From contig CANLCX010000002.1 of NCBI GenBank assembly GCA_947489315.1, positions 1 to 64,000 of the forward strand: a stretch of DNA of 64,000 nucleotides, in the 5' to 3' direction. This document shows, piece by piece, positions 36,534 to 46,075 of this stretch. Origin of the DNA: an uncultured Sphingomonadaceae bacterium. GTDB taxonomy: Bacteria; Pseudomonadota; Alphaproteobacteria; Sphingomonadales; Sphingomonadaceae. The position numbers and the translations under genes are program-made. The notes beneath the pieces were generated by a model. The model ran no database searches and had not been told where the DNA came from. It saw only the letters and a program-made list of their open reading frames with translations. How positions within the stretch are numbered: the stretch's first letter is position 1; every line of letters begins with the position of its first letter.

Positions 36534-37454
36534 TTAATCTATACCAAAGATTAGCTGAACAACTACCCGGGCAACTTCGGCCATCGCCGCGTCGACTTGC
36601 TTCGGCGGCGCTGTCGGGCGATCAATATAGATGGTGAGCGTGAGCGGCTCTAAAGGAAATTCGGCATTCGGCGGTTTAAAGATGGCAATATCGTTACGCG
36701 CTATGCCGCCTGATGCTGTCCCGGTTTTATTCCCGACAGACCAACCCTTCGGTAAGCCTGCACGAATGCGGGTTGCGCCCGTTTTGCTGTCTTCCATCCA
36801 TTTTCGGAGAGTCAGCTTGTCGATATCTAACGGCGCTCCGTTTACCGCCAGCTTATGCATTAACTTGGCCATAGCTTCAGGTGTGGTTGTATCACGCGGG
36901 TCGCCGGGCGCATTTTCGTTCAGTTCCGGCTCCATTCGGTCCAGACGCGTCACGCTATCGCCGTTTGCCCGTACGAATTTCGTGAACGCTTCGGGCCCGC
37001 CAGTGGCTTTGAGAATGAGATTTGCTGCTGCATTATCGCTGGTCATCACCGCCGCACCGGCCAGTTCATGCAAGGACACGGGCAGTTTCTCAGCAAGCTT
37101 CTTTTCAACAAACGGCATGTAAGGCACGCGATCGGCTTCTTTCAAATCAAATTTCTTGAACATATCGACCGTGCCGGCTTCATGAGCTGCAAACAGCACC
37201 GATGCCAAAGGCGCTTTGAAAGTGGAGCACATCGCGAAGCGCTCGCCGCCCCGATGCGACAAAATCAATTCGCCATCGGGAGAAACCAAGCCGACACCCA
37301 AACGCCCACCGATAGCTTCTTCTATTTCTGCAAATGCTGCGACATTCGAAATCGCTGGTATTGAAGACCTGTCATCGCTCGCATTGGATCGCCCGACGCA
37401 ACCACCAACCAAAAGCAAACCGGATGAAAGGATGAACGTTCTGCGATCGACCAT
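36534..37454 (-). CDS. Class A beta-lactamase
   Basis: A 306-residue serine beta-lactamase with all active-site motifs: Ser77-Thr-Phe-Lys80 (Ambler 70-73), Ser139-Asp-Asn141 (130-132), Glu175-Pro-Glu-Leu-Asn179 (166-170) and Lys243-Thr-Gly245 (234-236). Cys76 equals Ambler Cys69, but position 238 is Ala, so the Cys69-Cys238 disulfide of KPC-like carbapenemases is absent. The N-terminus has Asp-Arg-Arg-Thr-Phe-Ile-Leu, which suggests Tat export, and Leu-Leu-Val-Gly-Gly-Cys19, a possible lipobox. It hydrolyses beta-lactams in the periplasm; the spectrum cannot be told. A chromosomal gene with no mobile element nearby. Confidence 0.92.
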   Translation of the reverse strand: MVDRRTFILSSGLLLVGGCVGRSNASDDRSSIPAISNVAAFAEIEEAIGGRLGVGLVSPDGELILSHRGGERFAMCSTFKAPLASVLFAAHEAGTVDMFKKFDLKEADRVPYMPFVEKKLAEKLPVSLHELAGAAVMTSDNAAANLILKATGGPEAFTKFVRANGDSVTRLDRMEPELNENAPGDPRDTTTPEAMAKLMHKLAVNGAPLDIDKLTLRKWMEDSKTGATRIRAGLPKGWSVGNKTGTASGGIARNDIAIFKPPNAEFPLEPLTLTIYIDRPTAPPKQVDAAMAEVARVVVQLIFGID

Positions 37455-37456
37455 CC

Positions 37457-37798
37457 TTATACTCCCTGCATATTGCGGCTTTCAGACGGAATATGCACCG
37501 TAAGTCCATCTAATTCCTTGGTTAGCGTAATTTGACAAGCCAAACGGCTCGTCCGTCGCGCACCAGCAGCGAGGTCGAGCATATCCTCTTCCATCTCTGT
37601 CGCTTCGGGTAACTTGTCAAAATCTTTTGCATCCACGATCACGTGGCAAGTGGAACAGGCCATCTGGCCTTCGCAGGTTCCTTCCAGCGGTTGATCATGG
37701 ATCTGCGCAACCGTCAGCAGGTCATCGCCGTCCGATGCGTTTGCAATCACTGTCTGTTCGCCATCTGCGCTGACAAAATTTACTGAAATGTCACTCAT
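37457..37798 (-). CDS. [2Fe-2S] ferredoxin, adrenodoxin type
   Basis: A 113-residue ferredoxin. The four cluster cysteines are Cys42, Cys48, Cys51 and Cys88 (Cys-x5-Cys-x2-Cys-x36-Cys), the adrenodoxin/Fdx pattern. Such ferredoxins donate electrons to Fe-S assembly or to monooxygenases. It overlaps the preceding cysteine desulfurase by four bases (ATGA), so a role in Fe-S cluster assembly is likely. Confidence 0.95.
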   Translation of the reverse strand: MSDISVNFVSADGEQTVIANASDGDDLLTVAQIHDQPLEGTCEGQMACSTCHVIVDAKDFDKLPEATEMEEDMLDLAAGARRTSRLACQITLTKELDGLTVHIPSESRNMQGV

Positions 37799-38907
37799 GC
37801 AAGCTGTGCCTCGACTGCTTCATTGATATATTTCACTGCTGTTTCAATATCTTCTAGGCTATTATAACGACCAAATCCTAAGCGGATTGATGACTTGATT
37901 TGCTGTGCTTCCAATCCCAGCGCTGCCAAAACATGACTGGGACGTCCTGAACCACTGGCGCAGGCCGAACCTGCGGAAAAAGCCACACTGCGGACGTCCG
38001 ACATCAGGCGCGCCACATCCAAGCCGTCGCGGCGGATATTGAGATTGCCCGGATAGCGATATTCGGTGGAGCCATTAATTGTCCAATCTACAAAACAGCT
38101 GCGCGCCTTATCGGCTAAAGCCTGAATGTGGGCTGCATCGCTATCGCGGCGTGACATACAAAGCGCTGCGGCTTGACCAAATCCCGCGCATAAGGCCGGT
38201 GATAACGTGCCCGAGCGGATACCTTGTTCTTGTCCACCACCATGAATTGCCGGCGGCAGGCTGATCCCATTACGGACCCACAAAGCGCCGATGCCCTTGG
38301 GGCCGTAAATTTTATGGGCGGATACCGCTGCCATATCGACATTGCCTGGAATATCGACGCGGCCATAGCCTTGAACGACATCGCACAGCATCAATGATCC
38401 ATTGGCATGAGCCAGTTCGGCAATAGCTTCGATCGGCTGAATGACGCCAATTTCGTTGTTTACGAGCATGGCGGCAACAAGTGCTGTTTTATCATCAATC
38501 GCGTCCTCCAATTTCTCCAATGACGCAATGCCATCAGGACCAACCGGATGTCTTTCGACCATGAAGCCATGTTTTTCATAGGATAAAGCTGTATCGCGAA
38601 CGGCGGCATGCTCGGTATCCAGAACGATAATCTTGTCTCTTCCGGCTGCTTTCAAGGCATGAACCGCTCCAAAGCCCAAGTTAATCGCTTCGGTCGCACT
38701 GCCCGCGAACAAAGTCTTTCCATCATTAGGTAACAATCCGGCCACCTGTTCCCTAGCGACTTCGACGGCTGCAGCGGCTTTGCGGCCTAATATGTGGGCG
38801 CTATGCGGATTTCCGAAATTGTCGCGCAACCAGGGTACCATGACGTCAAACACTTCAGGAGCGAGCGGTGTCGTTGCCTGATTATCAAGATAGATCGGGT
38901 CCTTGGC
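37795..38907 (-). CDS. Cysteine desulfurase (class V aminotransferase fold)
   Basis: A 370-residue PLP enzyme of the NifS/IscS family. Ile-Tyr-Leu-Asp-Asn-Gln-Ala-Thr-Thr-Pro starts the protein, Ser-Ala-His-Lys-Ile-Tyr-Gly-Pro-Lys-Gly carries the PLP lysine, and Ser-Ala-Gly-Ser-Ala-Cys-Ala-Ser-Gly holds the sulfur-carrying cysteine. It converts cysteine to alanine plus persulfide sulfur. The ATG at 38907 gives the family N-terminus; an extension to 38997 would overlap the upstream gene. It follows a paralogue after 7 bases. Confidence 0.93.
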   Translation of the reverse strand, partial: AKDPIYLDNQATTPLAPEVFDVMVPWLRDNFGNPHSAHILGRKAAAAVEVAREQVAGLLPNDGKTLFAGSATEAINLGFGAVHALKAAGRDKIIVLDTEHAAVRDTALSYEKHGFMVERHPVGPDGIASLEKLEDAIDDKTALVAAMLVNNEIGVIQPIEAIAELAHANGSLMLCDVVQGYGRVDIPGNVDMAAVSAHKIYGPKGIGALWVRNGISLPPAIHGGGQEQGIRSGTLSPALCAGFGQAAALCMSRRDSDAAHIQALADKARSCFVDWTINGSTEYRYPGNLNIRRDGLDVARLMSDVRSVAFSAGSACASGSGRPSHVLAALGLEAQQIKSSIRLGFGRYNSLEDIETAVKYINEAVEAQLA

Positions 38908-38914
38908 CATCTGA

Positions 38915-39988
38915 TTATGCTGGCCTAGCGGCGCCGAAAATGGACTTCCACTGCTCGATAAAGTCATAAATATGCGCGCGTGTCGTATCACGGCCAATGC
39001 TGACGCGGATCACCTCGCGTGCTGTGCCTTCATCAAGGCCCATGGCCTCAAGAACATGACTAGGTTTTAATGTGCCGGAAGAACAAGCGCTGCCTGCCGA
39101 TACCGAAAAACCGGCCATATCGAACTTGATCAGCTGCGTATTCGCCGCGACCCCGGGCATGTGATAGCTGCCAATGGTCGCAATGCGCGGTGCATTTTCA
39201 GCAATAATCGTACCGCCCTCGGTTTTGATAGCATTGTCGAGATGGGCACGTAACTCAGTCGCCCGCCCTGCCCAATTGGCCGGTGCTTCCAGCGCTGCTA
39301 CCATTGCCATAATATAGGGTAGGTTCTGGGTCCCCGAGCGATAGCCCTGTTCCTGCCCGCCATGGGCATGCAACAGGTTCAAATCCTTTATCAGCAAGGC
39401 TCCAACGCCCGGCGGACCGCCAAATTTATGTCCCGCTACGATGATCATATCAGCATCGGGAAGCGGCATTTTCCCAGCAGACTGCGCGCAATCTGCCAAT
39501 AAAATTGCGCCTCGATCTCGGGCTACTTTAGCCAGCGCTTCCATATCCTGCATCACGCCAGTTTCATTATTAACCGATTGTACGACCACCAACGCCTGTT
39601 CTTTTTCGCCTTTCAGCATGTGATTGAGCCGCATCGGCACTACCAAGCCGTTTAGATCAACCGGAACAGCAGCAGCGCCTTCAGAAAAACGCAGAACGAC
39701 ATCATGTTCGATCGGGGAAACCAGCTGCCGCACCGGCTTCGTTTGTTTGAGCGCCATAGCGATGGCCTCACTGGCTCCACTGGTGAATATGACTTCACCA
39801 TCCCAGTCCAGAGCCGCCTTCAACCGCTTCCGCGCGTTTTCGAGCATTGATCCAGCGGCGCGTCCATCTGCATGGGGTGAAGATGGGTTCGCCCAATGCG
39901 TAAATCCTTCCAGACAAGCCTGCCGGGCAACGTCCAACATCGGCGTAGTCGCCGCATAGTCGAGATAGATACGTTTCTTTTCAGACAT
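38915..39988 (-). CDS. Cysteine desulfurase paralogue
   Basis: A 357-residue paralogue of the next gene, with Ile-Tyr-Leu-Asp-Tyr-Ala-Ala-Thr-Thr-Pro, the PLP lysine in Ala-Gly-His-Lys-Phe-Gly-Gly-Pro and the active cysteine in Ser-Ala-Gly-Ser-Ala-Cys-Ser-Ser-Gly. The start is ATG at 39988; a TTG at 40000 is the only alternative. The two desulfurases and the ferredoxin form one operon. No IscU/SufU scaffold gene is present in the window. Confidence 0.93.
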   Translation of the reverse strand: MSEKKRIYLDYAATTPMLDVARQACLEGFTHWANPSSPHADGRAAGSMLENARKRLKAALDWDGEVIFTSGASEAIAMALKQTKPVRQLVSPIEHDVVLRFSEGAAAVPVDLNGLVVPMRLNHMLKGEKEQALVVVQSVNNETGVMQDMEALAKVARDRGAILLADCAQSAGKMPLPDADMIIVAGHKFGGPPGVGALLIKDLNLLHAHGGQEQGYRSGTQNLPYIMAMVAALEAPANWAGRATELRAHLDNAIKTEGGTIIAENAPRIATIGSYHMPGVAANTQLIKFDMAGFSVSAGSACSSGTLKPSHVLEAMGLDEGTAREVIRVSIGRDTTRAHIYDFIEQWKSIFGAARPA

Positions 39989-40134
39989 AAATACGGGCAA
40001 GACCCTTTGGCAGTTGCGGGATAGAGTTGCGGATTACTGTACTCTCTCTATATAGGCGCTTCATTTAGCGCAAAAGCTTATCTGCCTTTTGTCGCCATTC
40101 AAATCGTAATCTTGATCATAGAATTGAAAAAGCC

Positions 40135-40791
40135 ATGCCTGACGTTATTTTTACCGGACCCGAAGGTCGCCTCGAAGGCCGCTTTAGCCCAGGACCGCGC
40201 GACCGCGCGCCCGTGGCCATGATCCTGCATCCGCACCCCCAAGCGGGCGGCACGATGAATGATCGCATCACGCAGGCAATGTATAAAACATTTGTGAAAC
40301 GCGGCTTTGCGACTTTACGGTTTAATTTTCGCGGAGTTGGCCGGTCACAGGGCACATTTGACAATGGTATTGGCGAGCTGTCCGATGCTGCTTCTGCGCT
40401 GGATTGGGTCCAGAGCATCCATCCGGAAGCCCAAACAACCTGGATTGCCGGCTATAGCTTTGGTGCCTGGATCGGCATGCAACTTTTGATGCGCCGCCCA
40501 GAAGTGCGCGGGTTTATCTCGGTTTCGCCGCCAGCGAACATGTATGATTTTAACTTCCTTGCCCCCTGCCCTTCATCCGGAATTATCATTCAGGGCGTGA
40601 ATGACGAAGTTGTGACGCCAAGCGCCGTCCAAAAGCTGGTCGACAAATTGCGGACGCAGAAACATATCACCATCCATCACGACGAAATTCCTCGCGCGAA
40701 CCATTTTTATGAAAATGAAATGGAATTGCTGATGGGTTCGGTCGACAATTATCTCGATATGCGTCTCGCGCCGGATTCGCCGATTAAATAA
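40135..40791 (+). CDS. Alpha/beta-hydrolase family protein
   Basis: A 218-residue protein of the small alpha/beta-hydrolase type. His-Pro-His-Pro-Gln-Ala-Gly-Gly near residue 30 is the oxyanion region, Gly-Tyr-Ser-Phe-Gly-Ala is the nucleophile elbow with Ser, and a late Asp and His (Arg-Ala-Asn-His-Phe-Tyr) complete a triad. Proteins of this kind hydrolyse esters or related bonds; the substrate is unknown. It is divergent from the cysteine desulfurase operon and convergent with a small membrane protein gene 2 bases away. Confidence 0.8.
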   Translation: MPDVIFTGPEGRLEGRFSPGPRDRAPVAMILHPHPQAGGTMNDRITQAMYKTFVKRGFATLRFNFRGVGRSQGTFDNGIGELSDAASALDWVQSIHPEAQTTWIAGYSFGAWIGMQLLMRRPEVRGFISVSPPANMYDFNFLAPCPSSGIIIQGVNDEVVTPSAVQKLVDKLRTQKHITIHHDEIPRANHFYENEMELLMGSVDNYLDMRLAPDSPIK

Positions 40792-40793
40792 GC

Positions 40794-41006
40794 CTAATTC
40801 GGTTTATCGGGAATATTGCTTCCGGCTTCCGATGGAGCGCCAGAGGTTGGTATTGTCCAAATGCCAACATTTGCAAACATGACGGCTGATGCCACAAGCA
40901 TAAGCACGCCTTGCTTCTTATTCTTTCCTGTACGGATCAAATAGACTCCGCCAGCCAAAAGACCCGCACCTGCCAGCATTAATATCGACAATACCCAATC
41001 AGCCAA
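40794..41006 (-). CDS. Small hypothetical membrane protein
   Basis: A 70-residue protein with two hydrophobic helices (about 4-23 and 32-50) separated by a basic loop Arg-Thr-Gly-Lys-Asn-Lys-Lys, and a soluble Pro/Ser-rich tail. I do not recognise a family. A GGAGCAGG site precedes its ATG. Probably an inner-membrane protein. Confidence 0.6.
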   Translation of the reverse strand: MADWVLSILMLAGAGLLAGGVYLIRTGKNKKQGVLMLVASAVMFANVGIWTIPTSGAPSEAGSNIPDKPN

Positions 41007-41179
41007 ACGCCTGCTCCTTCAAGGGAATATTGCAGCCATAATGCTCTGATATCAAGCGATGATGACTTTCGATCCGTTGTGGACCAATATCGACTAGCGC
41101 GCATATTATGCTATGGACATATGTAGCGTAGAACATAAAAAGAACATTGGCTCTTGCGGGGATTAAAAGATAAACGTCG

Positions 41180-41935
41180 ATGGTACAGCAAAATCCACCT
41201 TTAATGCTTATGGTTCCCGTAGCAGACACGTTCCGTCTGTCCGATTTGAAATTGCCGGACGAAGTCGCCACCCGAGTCACACTTAATCATTCGAAATATG
41301 CTGACCTGGACGTTATCGAGGCCATTGTGGGCGGCATGAGCTTTAATTTAACCCATCATGCGGCGCAGGACGTTTTTCAGCATTTTTCCGCTAAAAAGCT
41401 AAATCATATTTTTTGCAGTGCGCCTGCAAGCCCAATTCCTGCCATCGGAATAGCACTAAGCGACCATATCGCAAACGCAAAGCACGACAGCACCGTCAAT
41501 CGCACGTTCTTGGAACTGGCGTGGATTATCGGTGAAGCTCTCAATGCAACCAGCGTCATTTGGCAGCCTGCTAAACTGCACATCGGATTTGAATATTTTT
41601 CTGAAGCGAGCCATCAATATATCACCGGCGGCCCATTCCCAGTACTCATCCAGATCGCAATTTCGGAAAACCCTAAAGGAACGTTCCACACTTATGGGCT
41701 ATCCTATTTTAGCGGACAGGAAATGCGGCTTAGCGCGCCAGCGGGTTATCCGCCAAACCAAGTGGTCAAGCGGCTAGTCCGTATTGCCCATGATATTGCG
41801 ACCAATGGCAAGATCGACTCGCAAACAGAGGCGCAAGGGTTTGTTCCGGAAGAGATGCTGACGCTAACGCCCAGTAAGGATCTTAGCGTGGTCGATATTA
41901 CAATTATCGCGGGCAAGCCGGGACAATTACACTAG
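41180..41935 (+). CDS. Hypothetical protein, possibly DUF4261-like
   Basis: A 251-residue soluble protein. It has a His/Asp-rich middle and a C-terminal segment His-Thr-Tyr-Gly-Leu-Ser-Tyr-Phe-Ser-Gly-Gln-Glu-Met-Arg that resembles the DUF4261 type (Gly-Leu-x-x-Phe-Gly-x-x-Glu). Two conserved-looking Trp residues lie near 110-120. No signal peptide or membrane segment is seen. It diverges from the small membrane gene and converges on pckA. Role unknown. Confidence 0.6.
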   Translation: MVQQNPPLMLMVPVADTFRLSDLKLPDEVATRVTLNHSKYADLDVIEAIVGGMSFNLTHHAAQDVFQHFSAKKLNHIFCSAPASPIPAIGIALSDHIANAKHDSTVNRTFLELAWIIGEALNATSVIWQPAKLHIGFEYFSEASHQYITGGPFPVLIQIAISENPKGTFHTYGLSYFSGQEMRLSAPAGYPPNQVVKRLVRIAHDIATNGKIDSQTEAQGFVPEEMLTLTPSKDLSVVDITIIAGKPGQLH

Positions 41936-41949
41936 CGAAGCGCCTCCGC

Positions 41950-43545
41950 TCAAGCTGCAGTTGGTGCCGCTTCCCGAACATTTTGATCCACATGCTCAGC
42001 AAATTGTTCAAAATTATCGATGAACAATTTGACCAGCTTCTGGGCGGTTTCGTCATAGGCCGCTCCATCTGACCAGGTAGAGCGCGGATCAAGGATCGCG
42101 CTGTCAACACCTGTTACCGATACCGGTACTTCAAAGCCAAAATTACTATCGATGCGGAATTCGCCATCATTCAAGCTGCCATCCAGCGCTGCATTCAGCA
42201 AAGCCCGGGTCGCCTTAATCGGCATCCGATTTCCTTCGCCATATTTACCGCCGGTCCAACCGGTATTCACCAGCCAGCAACGAACGCCGCCCTTCGCGAT
42301 ACGTTCTTTCAGTAGGTTCCCGTAAACCGATGGATGACGGGGCATGAAAGGAGCGCCGAAGCATGTAGAGAAGGTTGCTTCTGGTTCCGTCACACCGATT
42401 TCAGTACCAGCCACCTTAGCGGTGTAGCCGGACAGGAAGTGATACATGGCCTGCTCTGGCGTCAGGCGAGAGATGGGAGGCAAAACACCAAAAGCATCAG
42501 CCGTCAGCATGATGATATTCTTTGGAACCGGTCCCATATTCTTTTCAGACGTATTGGGAATATAGTCGATTGGATAAGCGCCGCGGGTATTTTCCGCTTT
42601 GCTGTTGTCATCCAGATCCAACTCTCGCGTTTCCGGATCCATAACGACATTTTCCAGCACCGTACCAAAACGGCGGGTTGTCGCGTAGATTTCAGGTTCT
42701 GCTTCTTCCGACAAACGGATCATCTTGGCGTAACAGCCACCTTCAAAGTTGAACACGGCGGTATCGGACCAGCCATGTTCATCATCACCGATCAGGGTAC
42801 GGCTGGCGTCGGCGGACAAGGTCGTTTTGCCGGTACCGGACAGGCCAAAGAAAATCGCGGTATCGCCTTCTGGTCCCATATTTGAGGAGCAGTGCATCGG
42901 CATGACCGAATCGAGCGGCAGCAGATAGTTGAGCAATCCAAATACGGATTTTTTCATCTCGCCAGCATAAGCGGTGCCGCCGATGAGAATAAGCTTCTCT
43001 GTCAGGTTTACAGCGATAACCGTTTCACTGCGCGTACCGTGGCGCTCTGGATCAGCCTTGAAGCTCGGCAAATCAATAATTGTATATTCTGGGTCAAATC
43101 CGGCCAGTTCTTCTCCAGTTGGGCGGACGAGCATGGTCCGAATGAATAGGTTATGCCAAGCCAGTTCATTGATCACACGAACATTCACGCGATGCTCTGG
43201 CTGTGAACCGCCGAAAAGATCCTGCACAAACAGAGTCTCTTTATCAGCCACGGCTTTCAGGAAATCTGCCTTCAGAGCCGCAAAATGATCTGGTGTCATG
43301 CTGACATTAGTCTTGCCCCACCAAACGCTGCCTTCTGTCTCGCCATCACGGACGATAAATTTATCGTTGGCAGAACGACCGGTATGCTTTCCGGTTTCTA
43401 CAACCAAAGGGCCATCTTTAGCCAGATGACCCTCACCGCGAGATACCGCAGCCTCAACCAATGCGGGCGCGCCCAAGTTCCAATGCTGCTCTGCCGCTGT
43501 GGCAAAGCCCTGATCATTTAACGTTACAGACGAAACTTTTGGCAC
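41950..43545 (-). CDS. pckA: Phosphoenolpyruvate carboxykinase (ATP)
   Basis: A 531-residue enzyme with [11 protein letters not shown] (P-loop), Asp-Asp-Glu-His-Gly-Trp and the metal-binding [11 protein letters not shown] segment. It converts oxaloacetate and ATP to phosphoenolpyruvate, the first step of gluconeogenesis. It is divergent from chvI, an arrangement conserved in alphaproteobacteria, where ChvI can activate pckA. Confidence 0.98.
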   Translation of the reverse strand: MPKVSSVTLNDQGFATAAEQHWNLGAPALVEAAVSRGEGHLAKDGPLVVETGKHTGRSANDKFIVRDGETEGSVWWGKTNVSMTPDHFAALKADFLKAVADKETLFVQDLFGGSQPEHRVNVRVINELAWHNLFIRTMLVRPTGEELAGFDPEYTIIDLPSFKADPERHGTRSETVIAVNLTEKLILIGGTAYAGEMKKSVFGLLNYLLPLDSVMPMHCSSNMGPEGDTAIFFGLSGTGKTTLSADASRTLIGDDEHGWSDTAVFNFEGGCYAKMIRLSEEAEPEIYATTRRFGTVLENVVMDPETRELDLDDNSKAENTRGAYPIDYIPNTSEKNMGPVPKNIIMLTADAFGVLPPISRLTPEQAMYHFLSGYTAKVAGTEIGVTEPEATFSTCFGAPFMPRHPSVYGNLLKERIAKGGVRCWLVNTGWTGGKYGEGNRMPIKATRALLNAALDGSLNDGEFRIDSNFGFEVPVSVTGVDSAILDPRSTWSDGAAYDETAQKLVKLFIDNFEQFAEHVDQNVREAAPTAA

Positions 43546-43806
43546 GGATATTCCCCTAGGCTTGAATTAGGAATGGATGATTGCCGGATTCGGCAGGTTT
43601 GAGGAGGCGCTTAACTCACCATTACGAGTCGGTCAAATTACCAGATTGGCTAGCCAAACCGCTTGTTTCGATCTGGGAATAATGACAACGATGGTCATTT
43701 TGACGGCGCTGTAACAGTTCCACATGCGTCCTTGTGCCAAAGCCTAGCTTCAATTAGGTCGATTTAGAGTTGAACTAAATAATTGATAACGGGATAAACC
43801 CATTTA
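43546..43806. promoter_or_regulatory. Divergent pckA/chvI promoter region
   Basis: This 261-base region separates pckA and chvI and should hold both promoters and any ChvI sites. A small hairpin TGCCG-GATT-CGGCA lies near 43583. I see no clear consensus promoter. Confidence 0.4.
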
Positions 43807-44511
43807 ATGGCCGCAAATATTGCCCTTGTTGATGATGACCGGAACATATTAACCTCTGTATCTATCGCTATGCAGGCCGAAGGCTTTGTAACACGCGTCT
43901 ATTCTGACAGCGAAGCGGCTTTGCAAGCAATTATCGATAATCCGCCGGATCTTGGCATTTTTGATATTAAAATGCCGAAAATGGACGGGCTAGAGTTGTT
44001 GCGTCGCGTGCGTGAAAAGAGCAATTTGCCGGTCATATTCCTAACGTCCAAAGACGAAGAGCTGGATGAAGCGCTTGGTCTCGCCATGGGCGCGGATGAT
44101 TATATCAAGAAACCTTTTTCACAACGACTTCTGATTGCTCGCGTGAAGTCCATATTGCGACGCGCTGAACTGGTCAAATTGTCGGATGAAGAGGTTGACA
44201 CCGAAGGTCTGGAGCCGCTTGTGCGTGGCGGCTTGGAAATGGATCCGGCGCGCCATCTGGTTAAGTGGAATGGCGACAATGTTACGTTGACCGTGACCGA
44301 GTTCATGATCTTGGAAACCCTCGCCAACCGTCCCGGCGTGGTTAAAAGCCGTAACCAGTTGATGGATGCCGCCTATCAGGATGACGTCTATGTCGATGAT
44401 CGAACCATCGACAGCCATATCAAACGCCTGCGCCGTAAATTCCGAGAAGTCGATTCCGACTTTGACGCCATCGATACGCTCTATGGAGCCGGTTATAGAT
44501 ACAACGAATAA
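43807..44511 (+). CDS. chvI: Two-component response regulator ChvI
   Basis: A 234-residue OmpR-type regulator. The receiver has the acid pocket Asp9-Asp10-Asp11, phospho-acceptor Asp53 (Phe-Asp-Ile-Lys-Met-Pro) and Lys in Lys-Lys-Pro-Phe; the winged-helix domain ends Leu-Tyr-Gly-Ala-Gly-Tyr-Arg-Tyr. ChvG/ChvI (ExoS/ChvI) controls envelope and acid-stress genes in alphaproteobacteria. The cognate kinase follows 4 bases later. Confidence 0.95.
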   Translation: MAANIALVDDDRNILTSVSIAMQAEGFVTRVYSDSEAALQAIIDNPPDLGIFDIKMPKMDGLELLRRVREKSNLPVIFLTSKDEELDEALGLAMGADDYIKKPFSQRLLIARVKSILRRAELVKLSDEEVDTEGLEPLVRGGLEMDPARHLVKWNGDNVTLTVTEFMILETLANRPGVVKSRNQLMDAAYQDDVYVDDRTIDSHIKRLRRKFREVDSDFDAIDTLYGAGYRYNE

Positions 44512-44515
44512 GCCT

Positions 44516-46075
44516 ATGAAGAATATTGACGATCCGGAGCTCTCGCTAAGATGGTCTGCGCGACTATCGCTGACCTCGCGCATATTGGCGGTCAATATTG
44601 TCGCGATCGCCCTTTTGGCGGGCAGCTTATTTTATCTCGACAATTATCGCGACGAACTGACCGATGAACGACTGTCACAGGCACGGCTGCAAACCCACAT
44701 AATCGGCGATTCCCTCAGTCTGCAAACACCAGAGAATCGCAAAAATCTGTTGATTGGTTTTGCCCAAAACCTGGAAAGCCGGTTACGTCTATATGATAAA
44801 ACGGGCGCAAAAATCGCAGACAGTTTTGAACTGGCCGAACCCACATATCGGTTTAGAGACCCGGAAACCCAGACCTGGCAAAAAGATGTGGCCCGTACGC
44901 TGGATCAATCCATTGAATTTGTTGTCCTCAGCAAACCCATCACAGAATTTGCAGAACCAGTGGATGATATCGTCTCCTCTTGGCCGGAACTGCGGACACT
45001 GTCAGAGGGTCAGCAAACCAATAGCGCCGTTCGCTATGCACCCGATCGCACCCCGGTGATCATTGCTGCATCAAGACTTCCCAGCAATGGCGAAGTGCTG
45101 CTGCTGACCAGCAATGCCCGCGATATAACACGTATTGTGCGCGCCGAACGCTCCAATGTCGTGCTTGTTATCTTCCTGACCGCCATCGTATCAATTTTAC
45201 TATCTCTATTCCTGGCCCGAACGATCGTACGGCCGATCAGGAAACTGGCCCGCGCGGCCGTGCGAGTGCGATTGGGGCGAGCCCCCGAGATAACCGTTCC
45301 CCGCATGCCCGGTAGGCGTGATGAAATTGGGCAGCTTGCACGCGCGCTTGCTGATATGAGTGGGGCGTTGCGCTATCGCATAGATGCGACCGAAGCCTTT
45401 GCCGCCGATGTGAGCCATGAAATCAAGAACCCGCTGGCCTCGCTCCGATCAGCGTTGGAAAGCCTCGACCGCGTGGATGATCCTGATTTACGCAAGCAGC
45501 TTTTGGACATTGCCAATGATGATGTGCGGCGGATCGATCGGTTGATCAATGATATTTCCGAAGCCTCCCGCGTCGATGCAGAACTCGCCAGAACGAAATT
45601 TGAAAAGGTTGATATTGGCAAGATGCTGGATCAGCTACTAGCCGCCCGGGAACAGCGCGACACCAACGAAAGCGTGAAAATCGCCTTTGCTCGACCGGGT
45701 CGCGGTGTCGCTACTATTATGGGAGACGATGACCGGTTAGAGCGCGTTTTCAGCAATATACTCGACAATGCAGTTTCTTTCTCGCCGGAAGATGGCTTGA
45801 TCGAAATCCTCGCAACGCCCGATGCGGACAAAGTGGTGATACAAGTCTCTGATGCCGGCCCTGGAATTGCCAAGGAACAACGGCAGAATATCTTCAAACG
45901 TTTTCACTCGGATCGCCCTGCCGGAGAGGCTTTCGGCAAACATAGCGGCCTTGGCCTCGCTATCGCCAAAACGATCATCGAGGGACATGAGGGCACAATC
46001 GAGGTGATCGACAGGCCCGATGGCCAAAAAGGAGCCTGTTTCGAGATACGCCTACCCAAGGCACCGGTAACATGA
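44516..46075 (+). CDS. chvG: Sensor histidine kinase ChvG
   Basis: A 519-residue kinase with two membrane helices (about 24-42 and near 225-245) flanking a periplasmic domain, a HAMP domain, the His box Val-Ser-His-Glu-Ile-Lys-Asn-Pro, and N/G boxes Asp-Asn-Ala-Val and Asp-x-Gly-Pro-Gly-Ile. The ATG at 44516 lies 4 bases after chvI; an open frame reaching back to 44366 overlaps chvI and is not needed. Its stop overlaps hprK (ATGA). Confidence 0.94.
   Translation: MKNIDDPELSLRWSARLSLTSRILAVNIVAIALLAGSLFYLDNYRDELTDERLSQARLQTHIIGDSLSLQTPENRKNLLIGFAQNLESRLRLYDKTGAKIADSFELAEPTYRFRDPETQTWQKDVARTLDQSIEFVVLSKPITEFAEPVDDIVSSWPELRTLSEGQQTNSAVRYAPDRTPVIIAASRLPSNGEVLLLTSNARDITRIVRAERSNVVLVIFLTAIVSILLSLFLARTIVRPIRKLARAAVRVRLGRAPEITVPRMPGRRDEIGQLARALADMSGALRYRIDATEAFAADVSHEIKNPLASLRSALESLDRVDDPDLRKQLLDIANDDVRRIDRLINDISEASRVDAELARTKFEKVDIGKMLDQLLAAREQRDTNESVKIAFARPGRGVATIMGDDDRLERVFSNILDNAVSFSPEDGLIEILATPDADKVVIQVSDAGPGIAKEQRQNIFKRFHSDRPAGEAFGKHSGLGLAIAKTIIEGHEGTIEVIDRPDGQKGACFEIRLPKAPVT

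Noticed and set aside
36534-37454. Beta-lactamase as a KPC-like carbapenemase
   Set aside because: The Cys at Ambler 69 is present, but position 238 is Ala, so the typical disulfide cannot form; Cys69 alone also occurs in other class A enzymes.
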